A DNA stretch of 64,000 nucleotides from Trichosporon coremiiforme (Eukaryota > Basidiomycota > Tremellomycetes > Trichosporonales > Trichosporonaceae). This document shows positions 36,501-47,751 of the stretch, one piece after another. Within the stretch, counting starts at the first letter, position 1. Each line of letters starts with the position of its first letter. The stretch is from NCBI GenBank assembly GCA_039545355.1, contig BCJJ01000002.1, forward strand, positions 831,956 through 895,955, given 5' to 3'. The notes under the pieces were generated by a model, which was not told the origin of the DNA, ran no database searches, and saw only the letters and a program-made list of their open reading frames with translations. The position numbers and the translations under genes are program-made.

Positions 36501-37798
36501 CTGAGCGCAAAGCCCGTAGGTACGTCAAGGCGTGGGAGCGGGTCGGTGTGCGACTGATCCGAAGGGCAGTTCCGAAGACACCCACCCGCTAATCAGCAGG
36601 CCGCATTGTCTATCGCTCCATGACGGTCGCCGAGTGACCGCATCGCAGCAGATCGCACGCTTCGCACGCACACACAAGCAGCCACGTTCTCGTTGTGATT
36701 TGCTCCCCGTTAATCACAGAGTCGCAGGATCGCACGCAGATTGCGAGATTTTGGGGTCGAACAACCCTTCGTCCCTAGCAAAGCCCTGAACACGCCTGGG
36801 GTCCTGAGTCGCCCGAACGTTAGCGCACTTGGCACGAGGCAGCCCCCTCCTTGGTCGGATCCTAGCTCTCCCAACGTCCTGAGAAGCTTAGGCTTGCAGT
36901 TGTAAGCTTGGACTCAGGACAGAAGCCGTCGAAACCTCAGACTGTCCGTGTGTTTCGTCCGCCGATTACTCGCACCACCAACCGTACGCACCCCCGTTGC
37001 CTGCCCGCTGGTCATAGAGGTCTCACAGGATCCAGGACAGCGAGGTATATCAGAAATCCAGCAGACGCTATTCCTGCACCCTATCCTTCGGCGCACCGCA
37101 CTTGTCCGGCGGCGGACCCGTGACCCGTGACCCCTGACCTTGACCTGCGACTGTGACCTCGGCAGTCCGCCCCTCCACTGTTGCCTTCCACCGCCCTCCA
37201 CTCTGTACCTCCACTTGCCAGGACCCTGCGGTCCTGTGCCTAGCGTACCTGCGGTACCTCAGACGTAGTGCACAAGCCCATAGCCCAAGCACGCAACCCT
37301 CCGATCCTCCCAAGTCCTCAGGCGGCGTGCGCCCTTGCCGTCTGCCGTCTGCCGCCCCGCCCCTGATCCTGGACCTCCATCGGCCATCTCCCCCCGAATC
37401 CAACTGCCGTCTCCGTTCCCCGATCCTCATCCTCCTCGATTGACTCACTGCACCGACCCTCCTTCCTCCTCCGCGCTTACGCTCGTCCTACTCATATTGC
37501 TATTCCTCTTCACACTCTCTTTCTCTCGCTCTCTTCCACCCCACCCTTTTCTTTCTTTCTCTCAACCTCGCACTCATCCTCGCCTTCACCAGTCACCTCC
37601 ACTCTCTCGGTCCGACTTGATTCTTTTCGACTCTCACACCTAAAAGTATCACTGCCAGATACAATCCACCCACCCACTCGCACCACGACCACACCCAACT
37701 TTCGACCACCATCGACGGCAGTAACTCGACGTAGCTGCCTCGCTACTTTGGAATAGGTAAACCCTGTGCGACACCTCCCTAAAACAAGACTCGTAAAC
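33573..37798. other. Gene-poor region, 4.2 kb
   Basis: I recognise no gene, transposon or RNA here. The composition loses the strong codon-driven GC periodicity of the flanks. The longest open frame (34193-34954, minus) is low complexity and lacks splice signals in phase. A (CA)n-like run lies at 36381-36403. From about 37440 to 37640 the plus strand becomes strongly pyrimidine-rich, as expected for the promoter and leader of the gene at 37799. The 5' 300 bp or so is the ESF2 promoter. A noncoding transcript or long 5' UTR cannot be excluded. Confidence 0.5.
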
Positions 37799-38828
37799 AT
37801 GGGCTGGTTCGAATACTACTTCCCGTGCTTTGCCTCGTACAGCCCCTCGGCGAAGGAAGGCGGCGACGTAAGTTGAATAGCAGCCACTGCGGCCACCGCG
37901 CATCTGGCTTGGGATCTCCATTCCGACGCATGGTGTCTGACAATCTTTCCAGGCTTCTGAGGGCGACCGCCTCATTCCTCCCGCTCGTGAACGCGCTCAG
38001 TCTATCACCTCGCAGGACGGGTACGGCACCATGAGCATGTCCTCCAACCTTCCGGTGACCTCCGTCAACACGAACGCTGCCACCTTGACGGAGCAGCAGC
38101 GCGAGCGCATGGCCGAGATCAGTCGGGCCGCAGGCAAGTGAGTGTGCATTCCATCTTCCAGACTCTCCGTGCCATTCCGAGCACAACCTCGGGGCCGAAT
38201 CTTGATCTTGAACGGCCGTCCGGCTGCGCGCAATTGCGCGATAGCCGTCAGTGATGTGCAAACGGGGGCCCACCGCCGCCGTCCATTGTATGTCGCAGGC
38301 AGCTAGACAGTGCAACAACGCGGGCAATTCACGGTAACATACCGATGATGACCAGTCTCTTCATTCCCTCTGCCGGCGGCCATAATGCGAGGGTCAGTGG
38401 CACCCTGACGTCGACGCGGTGCTCTGCCGTCCCATCATGCCTCTTCGCCTCGCGGTCCAACATGTGACCTATTCGCGATCTGAGCTCGCCATGCTAACTT
38501 ACTCAGCCATATGCGGCCGATTGGCAACTACATCGCTGGAACCGGACGCAGCATCAAGGTCGGAACGAACAGCGGACGGTCCGTGTCCCCTTCGCCCTCG
38601 GACAGCTCGCGCTCGCCCTCTCCCGCATCGTCTCGCCGTTCCCCTGAGCGACGCACGAGTTCCCCGAGCCCTCCCCCTTCTTCCACCAACAGCTCTGGCT
38701 CTGCTTCTCGCGGCCCCGAGGTCGTGCGCAAATCGATCTTTGGCCTCGACGGCCCCGTCATGGCTGGCGCAAGCCAGCGACGCCGCTCGTCTGGCCCGAA
38801 ACGCAAGGCCGCCGCAAAGCGAGGATAA
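37799..38828 (+). CDS. Small Ser-rich protein with Met-Gly N-terminus
   Basis: Family not recognised. Exons 37799-37867, 37953-38137 and 38507-38828 join in phase to give 191 aa. The start MGWFEYYFPCFASYS has Gly2 and a nearby Cys10, so N-myristoylation plus palmitoylation is possible. A helix-prone LTEQQRERMAEISRAAG segment follows, then RPIGNYIAGTGRSIKVG. The C-terminal half is Ser/Pro/Arg-rich with SPSPS and RSPERR units and ends in a basic cluster. A lysosomal/vacuolar LAMTOR1-like anchor was considered because of the lipidation signal and the RLIPPAR segment, but similarity is too weak to assert. Intron 2 is long (369 nt). Confidence 0.7.
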
Positions 38829-40169
38829 ACCCATTCACGGCTCCTTCATCCGATACCCGTCCCCCATGGCCGCCATCCGAACTCGTTGAGCGAGCTTCGA
38901 TTACCACGATGATACTAACGACTCACATCAACACAATTGGCATCAACCTGTATCCTCTAGTCTCGTTTTAGAAGAAGATAGACTTGCACCCCCCTCATCC
39001 TCAACCACTACTCGTCCCTCGCCACACAAGCCAAAATCACGACCGCCAAAGAATCCTGTACAAGTGCTGCGTCTCCATTTCCTGTCTCCAGTTGTTTAGT
39101 CTTTCCCATTCCCCTCATCGCAACACCACATTCTTTGTACTCGAGTCGCGACTCGTCAAAAAGCCTGTCCGCTCTGCTCTGACAGACCGCACGACTCTCT
39201 CCTCCACACCACATGCATTTACAATCCGCATCATACTCGGCCACCATTGTTGCACCCGGTGCCCGCTACGAGACATGAAAGGTCAGCTGCACAGCATGGC
39301 CGCGCATGGCCACAAGCATGACCAAGCCAGCTGTGGTCAATTGAATCCGGCTCTGATTCTTTGGGGCAACATAAGACACAGATGTTTGGCATGTGATCTC
39401 TGATCTCTGACACAGGGTACCGGCAGTATCCGATGTGTGTCAGGCAGGAATGGACACCTCCGGCCGGGTCGGCCGCCAGTCTGCGGTGGTGCGGGCTGCG
39501 CTTGTGTGTTGGTTGTGTGGTGCGTGCGTGGGCCGAGGGATCCGAGGGAGTGGGTGGCGAGTCAGAACAGTGGCATAGTGGGTGTCACAGTGGCGTGACG
39601 TAAAGTGGAACGCGAGATACGCCATACACCCAGCTACGCAAGGCTTATGCTTTCGAGCAGAAATGGTGTTTCCTGGCGGATGGCGCCTTCATGCCCTGAA
39701 TGCGGGGAAGGAGCGCGGGGTATGCCAAGGCACCAACATCCAGAGGTCTTACTGCACACACGTGGGAGTAGCTTTACAACAAGCCACCGACGTGCAGGAC
39801 AGTCGACGTAGGCGAGCATTACGTTGGTGGCTTTCGCAGGCTAATCAACGGGGTCTGAGCATTAAGACTCGAGATTTACCTCCGTTCCACTAGTAGTAAT
39901 AGTTCCACTCCCCCCACTCTTCCTCATTACAGATTGATCCCGTATAACGGACGCAGATCCACGCCCTTCTCGCATGGCCACGAATACACGTGACTAAGCG
40001 AGTATCGGTCTATTCCAGCGGCAAACCGGAGAGACACCCCCAGTCCGCCTCCGGCCACCAGTGTCTCGACTCCGGCGGCCAGAGCCGGTCGGATGAACTC
40101 AATTCCATGTTCGGCTCCCTCGTCACAAAAAAGTTGGTTGCCGCATCTTCCACACTCAACACCATCGAC
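38829..40169. promoter_or_regulatory. Intergenic region upstream of URA4
   Basis: About 1.3 kb holding the 3' flank of the Met-Gly gene and the URA4 promoter. No gene or repeat family is recognised. Note that the URA4 frame is open upstream of its chosen ATG to at least 39990. Confidence 0.45.
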
Positions 40170-41477
40170 ATGTCGACCGAGACTATTACGCTCCAGGCGC
40201 CTGCCGAGTACGTATCTCACTTTAACCGCTGGGGACTGTGCTCCGCTGTCCTTCTCGAGCTCCGGGCACCGCTTTAGCTGCGGCGTCTAAGCTCGGCAGC
40301 GAAGTAACTAGTCCTTTGGTTGTTGAGCTCAAGGATCACCGAAGCTTCGTGGCTCGCGGCGCTCGCAGAGATGGCCATGCGCAATACTCGCTCCGCTCGC
40401 ATCGCTTGTGCTGACCCCAGCTACCACGTCCACGTCCGCCAGGGCCCGATGTGCGAGCTCGTGACGCCGCACGTTGCCACAGGCGGTATCCGCACGGCGT
40501 ACGTGATGGTAAGCCATCTTGGCAGGAACGTAACTGACGACCAGCCCAACCTCGTCCCTCCTCTCACGAAGACGGAGCGCGTGCTCGAGTACAAGGCTGA
40601 GCTGGAGCGTATCGATCCCTCCGTCGAGTGGCTCATGACGCTCTACCTGCACCCGGAGGTGACGCCCGATGAGATCCGCAAGGCCGCCAAGGCCGGAATT
40701 CGCGGCGTCAAGTCGTACCCTCGTGGCGTGACGACCAACTCGTCGTCGGGCATCGAGGACTACTCCGTGTACTACCCCGTCTTCGCGGCGATGGAGGAGT
40801 GCGGCCTCGTGCTGAACCTGCACGGCGAGGTCCCCAGTGACGCGGAGAAGAACATCAGCATCCTGAACGCCGAGAAGCATTTCCTCTCGCACCTCGAGAA
40901 GCTCGCCGCGGACTTCCCTAACCTCAAGATTGTGCTTGAGCACGCGACGACGGCCGAGGCCGTCGAGACAGTCAAAAAGCTCGGCCCCAACGTCGCCTGC
41001 AGCATCACCGCGCACCACCTCTACCTGACCGTGGACGAGGTGGCTCCGCAGCCGCACCACTTCTGCAAGCCCCTCGCCAAGGAGCCCCGCGACCGCAAGG
41101 CGCTCCAGGAGGCCGTCAAGAGCGGCAACCCCAAGTTCTTCCTTGGCTCCGACTCGGCACCTCACCCGAGCGCCAGCAAGACGCCCAAGATCTCCGAGAC
41201 CGGAGAGCTCCACGCCTGCGCCGCCGGGTGCTACACCTCCCCGTACCTCGTGCCGCTGGTCGCTACGCTCCTTGAGAGCTTTGGAGCGCTGGACCAGCTC
41301 GAGAACTATGTCTCGAAGCACGGCCGCGCGTTCTACGGCGACGAAGCTAAGGACGGCCAGCAGGTTACCCTCAAGCGCTCGATTGGCGCCAAGGTGCCCC
41401 CGCGCATTACCGCTGAGGGTATCGAGATCGTGCCCTTCTGGGCCGGCAAGGAGCTCGCCTGGGAAATCGCCCAGTAA
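40170..41477 (+). CDS. URA4: Dihydroorotase
   Basis: Third step of pyrimidine synthesis: cyclises carbamoyl-aspartate to dihydroorotate at a zinc centre. Exons 40170-40207, 40421-40508 and 40545-41477 give 352 aa. Metal ligands are visible: HVH in DYHVHVRQGPM (spliced), the carboxylated Lys of VKSYPRGVTTNS, His in NLHGEVP, His in LEHATT and Asp in LGSDSAPHP. The second intron is 36 nt and stop-free, so retention would insert 12 residues. An in-frame ATG at 40107 would add 21 residues; I prefer 40170 because the family starts just ahead of the HVH strand. Confidence 0.95.
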
Positions 41478-41656
41478 TCGGTCGCACTGGCAAGTAACAT
41501 CAAAATAGGGATTTAGGAACGAAAATATAGACTATGCATTGGACTACCATGGACATCGCGGTCCTCCTCGTGAGAACCCCGACACTGTGTTCAGCTTGCC
41601 TTCCGCCTGGCCGGATGGAGAGGGGCGATCAAGATCGCCGCTTTGAGCTGCTTCTT

Positions 41657-42571
41657 TTACAGGCCAAGAAGTGACCGGACCTGCTCCCTGACGCGGCGCT
41701 CAAACTCGGGCTTGTTCTCGCGATACAGCTTGCAGCACTCGATGTCGGCGCCAGACTCGATGTTGGGCTCGGCGAGCATGGACAGGACGGACAGGAGGAC
41801 GGAACGCACGCCCTGTACGGGCGACCAGCGCTCGTTCGCGCTCTCGTACCGCAGCGGATCATCTCCAGGCGGGTGCAGGATCGAAATGCACACGTTGCCG
41901 TTGGGGTAGACTGGGCGTCAGCTCGATGCCCTCTCCATCCAGCTGATAAGCAGCGATATCGTCCTGGAGGGCGGACGGGGCCTCCGGGGGGCAACATCAG
42001 AGCGGAAGGGTGGGGGAAAGGCGCCGACGTACTATTCGGGTGCAGCAGAGGCGGGTCAAAGACCATCTTGAATGGGTTCAGTGGGTAGTCCGAGGGAAAG
42101 TAGAGCTTGGCGGCGAACACGCCTCCTTCCTTTTTGTCAGCTAGCCCAGGACATGCAAGCTCACATAAGGCGTCCCCTCCGGACCTTGGATCAGCGCCTC
42201 CCACTCGAGCATGTTGTCCTCGCTCACTGGACCCGCCGTTAGCGTGTCGTTGATTGGGTCCGCCGTCAGGTCCTTGTACTCCTTCATGAGTCTGGTGTCA
42301 GCTAAAGGGGTCAACCATGAGCTTGTGTCCCGCGTCTTCCTCCGTCATAGTCAAGCCCTCATGCTGCCTCCGATGCGCGCCAGGGGTTCAGAATTCCCCG
42401 TTGCGGCGCGTTCGGCACGGCCCTCGCCGATAAATCAAACACATCGCCGACCGACGAGGAATCGAGAACAGGCACGTCTGAGCTGCGGAGGGAACCGCCA
42501 CCGGCACCGAAGTGGACTCACCGCCTGACGGCCGTCGACGTCTGCGCGCGCGAGTTGCTGCCTCCGAACAT
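41657..42571 (-). CDS. UBC7: Ubiquitin-conjugating enzyme E2, UBC7 type
   Basis: E2 of the UBC7/UBE2G class; in yeast the family serves ER-associated degradation. Exons 42522-42571, 42165-42291, 42033-42129, 41657-41910 encode 175 aa. The active-site Cys lies in [16 protein letters not shown], and that acidic-loop insertion ([13 protein letters not shown]) after the cysteine is diagnostic for UBC7/CDC34-like E2s. The N-terminus [10 protein letters not shown] and the end [11 protein letters not shown] match UBE2G2. Exon 3 must begin after an AAAAAG acceptor, not CAG. Very secure family call. Confidence 0.93.
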
Positions 42572-42891
42572 GTATTCGTGCGATGTTCAGGTGAGTGGGT
42601 GGTGGAGAACGATGAAACGCTAACATTTGTCCACCATCGCCGATCGCCAGGTCGTATGATGACAGACGTGGCTCAACCCCGTGGGGACGACATTGCTTCC
42701 ACAGCCTGCGGCGCCCGCTCCATTCACTTCTGGCTCGGTTTCCACGAGTTTCAGCCGGTCATCTCTGGCCGCTGGCCGCACTACACTCCGCACATCCCCC
42801 ATCTCTGCACTGATGAGAACGCAACTGTACAGACTTCATGCATAATGCTGCTACCTCTCCCGAGTCTACGTCTTCTACTGAACGATAACGA
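42572..42891. promoter_or_regulatory. UBC7 promoter / RPT2 3' flank
   Basis: 320 bp between the RPT2 stop and the UBC7 start, both on the minus strand. No gene or distinct motif seen. Confidence 0.4.
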
Positions 42892-44367
42892 TCACAGGTA
42901 CAATCCCGCAGGCTGCATGTCAGTTCGGAGGTCGCACTAAATAAGCTCACAGTGTTCTCGTCCTTCCTGTACAGGACCTTCTCGCGCGCGGTCGTAAAGT
43001 CCTCCTTCGTGACGCGCATGCGGCGCTCGCGCAGCGCGAGCAGACCCGCCTCCGTGCACACGGCCTTGATGTCGGCTCCCGACAGGTCGTCCTTAGTCAT
43101 GACGAGCTCCTCGAGGTCAACGTCGTCCGCCAGCGACATGCGCGACGTGTGCAGCTTGAAGATGTGTCGCTTCGTCTTCGTGTCGGGAAGAGGGAACTCT
43201 GATTTGTCAGCCACATCAAACCCGAAACAGCTGTACTCACCAATCTTACGGTCAATACGTCCTGGACGGATAAGGGCGGGGTCGAGCGACTCGATGCGGT
43301 TCGTGGCCATAATGACCTTGACGTCTCCGCGCTCGTCGAAACCGTCGAGCTGGTTCAGCAGCTCAAGCATGGTTCGCTGGATTTCCCGCTCGCCACCACT
43401 CGTCGAGTCGTAACGCTTCGTACCAACGGCATCGATCTCGTCGATGAACACGATACTCGGCGCGTTCTCCTCCGCCACACGGAACAGCTCACGCACGAGC
43501 TTCGGTCCGTCTCCGAGGTACTTCTGAATCAACTCCGAACCGACAATACGCAGGAAGGTCGCCGACGTCTGGTTCGCGACAGCCTTCGCCAGCAGCGTCT
43601 TTCCGGTACCGGGCACACCGTAGAGAATGACACCCTTGGGCGGGCGAATACCCATCTCCTCGTACAGCTCCGGGTGCGTGAGCGGAAGCTCAACCGACTC
43701 CTTGATCTCCTGGATCTGCGTCTCGAGACCACCAATGTCAGCGTAGCTCTCGGTCGGCGCCTTGTCGAGCTTCATGACCGAGACCATCGGGTCGGTGTCG
43801 TCGGCGAGAACACCAACAACAGCGTGCGTCTTGTGGTGCAGGAGAACCGAGCAGCCAGGCTCGAGCAGGTCCTTGTCGACGAAGGACATGATTCCTACAT
43901 AGAACTCGGGTCCGTTGCCAGACGAAACAATAGCGTGGTCGTCATCGATGATCTCCTCCAGCGTTCCGACTCCCATCGGTGAACCACGCAGATCGTCGAC
44001 TCCTTTCCTGTCCGCCGCCGTCCGGTCTTCTCCGGAGTGCGCAGCCTGGTTCACGACAAACTCTTCCTCCATCAACAGGTAGTCCTTGATCCTCTCGTTC
44101 TTGAGCATCTTGAGCTTACATCTCGTCGTCGGATAGACAGCGGGAAGACGAGACGCCGAGTCGGGACCGCGCTTTTTCTTCTTTCCGACGCGAGTAGGGA
44201 CAGGGGGCTCCCATTTAGGCTTCTTCTGATATTGTCAGCTGTTGGCATTAACAGTCAGCTCACCTTGTCCTTGTCCTGATCCTTGCCCGCTCCGGGCGGC
44301 ATGCCGCTTGAAGGACCTTGACCCTGAACTTGTTAGCCATTCTCTTGTGCATCTAGAAACTTACCAT
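42892..44367 (-). CDS. RPT2: 26S proteasome regulatory ATPase Rpt2
   Basis: One of six AAA+ ATPases in the 19S base that unfold substrates and open the 20S gate. Exons 44365-44367, 44264-44323, 43241-44225, 42951-43198, 42892-42912 give 438 aa. The first exon is just the ATG; splicing joins it to GQGPSSG, giving the N-myristoylation signal conserved in Rpt2. Walker [14 protein letters not shown], Walker [16 protein letters not shown] and sensor/arginine-finger [14 protein letters not shown] are intact. The last 21-nt exon supplies PAGLYL, the HbYX-type tail that docks into the 20S alpha ring. Without both tiny exons the protein would lack its two signature ends. Confidence 0.96.
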
Positions 44368-44778
44368 TCTGGCGATACAATCTGTGAAATGGGAAGAAGG
44401 TCGTAGGCGATGGATGACTTAAGCTGGTCAGTGGAGGACAACGCGCGTTCGTCACTGACGCAGGATGATGCGTGATCTATTTGATCCCGTCGGCAGCGGC
44501 GGTGACGTGTGGGAGCTGGCTGTCTGCTGGCAGAGTCCAGCTCTGGGTGCTGGAATTCGAGGCGCGTGGGTTTGGTTCCGCCTGGTGCGGATCGCACCAA
44601 GTGACCCAACCAGTTGTTGTTGCCACCTGCGTCTTCCTCTGGCAGACAAATCGTGCTCTACTTTCCACACCATCACCCACTCGACCCAACGAATTCCGCT
44701 GTCGCCACCGCCCGCAAGCATCGCTTTCTGACTTCTGGCTTTCTTTCAGTTTACAAGGGCGAAGCTCGCATCAGCAAC
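44368..44778. promoter_or_regulatory. Divergent promoter region, RPT2 / VID27
   Basis: 411 bp between divergent starts. I did not find a convincing PACE-like proteasome element by eye. No gene seen. Confidence 0.45.
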
Positions 44779-47308
44779 ATGTTCGTCCTCAAATCCCGTG
44801 AGTCGCTTGTTTATCTCGTTCGCACCGGCTAACTAAACAGTCTTTGGGCAGATGTGGGGTACGTCTCGGACGATAACGCAAAACACCAACTAATTTTCAG
44901 GTAATCCATCGAACCCCGAGCTCATCCAGATCCCCGCTGGCCAGCTCTACCTCGTCCGCCCCGACAGCATCAAAGGCTCTCGGGAATGCATGTGAGTGTT
45001 CATATCATGGACCCTGGACCGCCACCGTCAACCAAGCCACCACCCGGATTTGCTGACCTCTAGCTTCAAGGACGCCGTCGCCACTATCCGTAGGACTGGC
45101 GTGGAGCATCAGTACCAGCTCGTTGTCACACGCGCGTACGAGGAGGGAGAGGAGCAGCTTCTCGAGGAGGACGCCGAGAGTGAGTCTCAACTTCGGACAG
45201 GCGTGTCCGGACATCCCAGAATTCCGCCCACATGATCAGCACTGACCTCCTCAGCCGACGATGAACGCGTGTTCCTAATTGACCAGGCCCTTGGCTTCCG
45301 TTTCGGCTCCCTCGACGGTGACGCAACTTTTGCTTGGCGCGACCTCAGCGGTGACGACGGTGACCTGTGGGAGTTCGTCAGCAACAAGTCTGTCGGCAAT
45401 GCCACCAGCAAGCTCTTCGAGGTGACTCTGCTTCAATGCGTATACGAGAGGGTGAGTTGCCCAAGGGTCTATCATACTGACATCAGAAATTCGACAAGTC
45501 GCACGAGAACGCTACCGAAGAGGACCTCGAGGCTCTGAAGTACAACGAGAACGACCAGCCGTCGACTCCTCAGAAGGGAAAGGGAAAGGACGCAGAGGAA
45601 GCTGAGCCGGAGGACCCGTTCAAGGATGTTCCTGTGCTGAGCCGCACCAAAGGAGAGCTCTACCTGTTCGACTCGGACACCGATGTTTTCGTCATCCAGG
45701 AACGTGACGTCGATGTTGATTTCGCCTCAAACGGTCAGTTCGACGTCTGGATCATCGTGCGCAAGGGCGACACCCCCTTCATCTCGATCCCGATCGACTC
45801 TGAGATGAACCCTCGCTTCGACATGGCCAACCATGCGTTCATGTTCACCTTCCGAGAGGCGGAGGGCCTTCCTGGTATGACCTGGTGCCTGCGCTTCGAG
45901 GCCTCGGTCTTTGGAGAGTGGAAGGACAAGTTCACGATCTACCTTTGGGAAAACAAGAACCAGGTCTCCTACGCCAAGGCGCAGGCTGTGGAGCAGCGTT
46001 ACATTCAGGACGCCTACGGCGACATCGAGATGGGAGAGGGCGAGCCGGCGGTCGAGGAGGAGGAAGAGGAGCCGGAGCCCGAGGAGGAGTACGAGGAGTC
46101 GGAGGAGGAGGAGGACTACGACGACCAGTCTTCCATCGACGAGTCGTTCACGAAGGGATCCAAGAACGAGCAGCTTGCCGTCGGCTACAAGAACGACATG
46201 TCGTTTGTCACGCGTGGCAACATGATTGGCGTGTTTGGCCACGACCGCGACAAGGTCAAGTTCCGCACGGCTATCGAACGTGTTAAGGACTTGGAGGGTA
46301 ATAGCTTCAACCCCGGAAAGATCATGCTCCACAACCAAGATGCCGACATGCTCATGCTGAACCCGAACAATAAAAACGCTCTGTTCAGGATGGACCTCGA
46401 GTATGGAAAGATTGTTGATGAGTGGAAGGTCTCGGACGAGGTCGAGGTTGCCAACATCCTGCCGGATTCCAAGTACGCTCAGATGAACCCTCAGCAGACT
46501 CTCATCGGTCACTCGAAGAACGGCATCTTCCGTATTGACCCTCGTGTGTCTGGCAACAAGCTTGTCGAGAGCCAGTTCAAGCAGTACGTCACCAAGAACG
46601 ACTTCTCCGCCGCTGCCACGACCGAGTCTGGTAAGCTGGCCGTCGCTTCCAACAAGGGTGACATTCGTCTGTTCGACACCATCGGAAAGAACGCCAAGAC
46701 CGCCCTGCCCGCTCTCGGTGACCCGATCATCGGTGTTGACGTTTCGGCGGACGGAAGATGGCTTGTCGCGACCTGCAAGACCTACCTTCTTCTCATTGAC
46801 ACTCTCATTGGCGACGGACGATACAAGGGCAACCTCGGTTTCGACCGCAGCTTCCCCGCTGACTCGAAGCCGATTCCCCGTCGTCTGCAGCTTAAGCCTG
46901 AGCACATTGCCTACATGGAGGACCCCGTGTCGTTCACCCCTGCTCGCTTCAACACCGGACTCAACGAGGCGGAGAAGACGATCGTTACGTCGACCGGCAA
47001 ATACATCATCACGTGGAACTTCCGTCGTCTCAAGCAGGGCCGCCTCGATGACTACCAGATCAAGGTAAGCTAATCTCCGTTGTTCTTCGAGCTGACATCA
47101 GAAATACGACTCGAACGTTGTTGCCGACAACTTCAAGTACGGAGCCGACAAGAACATTATCGTTGCCCTTGAGCAGAACGTTCTCATGGCGAACAAGCGT
47201 GACCTGGCGAAGCCTACGCGTCAGTCGCTTGCGCCGAGGGCATCGCTGTCGACACCGGCAAGCAAGATCAGGCAGTCGCACAGCAACATTGTCAATAGCC
47301 CGTATTAG
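44779..47308 (+). CDS. VID27: Vid27 family protein
   Basis: Fungal/plant Vid27 protein, named from a yeast vacuole import and degradation screen; biochemical role unclear. Seven exons (44779-44797, 44841-44858, 44901-44991, 45064-45179, 45255-45451, 45487-47064, 47102-47308) encode 741 aa. The N-terminal PH-like part starts MFVLKSLFGQMWGNPS. A strongly acidic linker lies near residues 295-335. The C-terminal half is a beta-propeller-like domain with family landmarks GVFGHDRDKVKF, SFNPGKIMLHNQDADMLML, LIGHSKNGIFRIDPR and GKYIITWNFRRLKQG. The tail is Ser-rich and basic. All exon phases close. Confidence 0.94.
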
Positions 47309-47751
47309 AAGGAAGAGGGATCTTAACTTTGAGTAGGGTTCTGTGTCGTTATAATAGGTAGCAGCTTGTGTTTGTATTAGGAGGTTGGGCATCTATCGAG
47401 TACATTTTGTCTACGAGGTTGGGCTAGAGGCGCGCGCGAATGCACAACGATCCTCGCCATGGGTATCAGGTTGCAGTCTGTTGTGGGTGGGAGTCGTCTA
47501 CGACGCGTCGGCCGTTGCAGGCAGACGGCGATCGGGTGTGACGCACGAATGATGCGATGGCAATGGTGACACTGAAATAGAATACACAGCGGTATCGGAT
47601 TCCCTTGTGCCTTTCCGTCAGTCCACCACAGTGGTGCAACTGGCACGTCATGCACCTCCACCGGCCATGTCCAGCCCGCAGCCTCGGCCGCTAATTTGCT
47701 TTCTAGCGACCGTCTGCGGCCTTGTCGTCGTCCAACACACCACACGCCACC
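47309..47751. promoter_or_regulatory. PLC1 promoter / VID27 3' flank
   Basis: 443 bp between two genes on the plus strand; should hold the VID27 polyadenylation region and the PLC promoter. No gene seen. Confidence 0.4.

Noticed and set aside
40107..40169. Upstream in-frame ATG of URA4
   Set aside because: Would add 21 residues not expected in the family; kept only as an alternative start.
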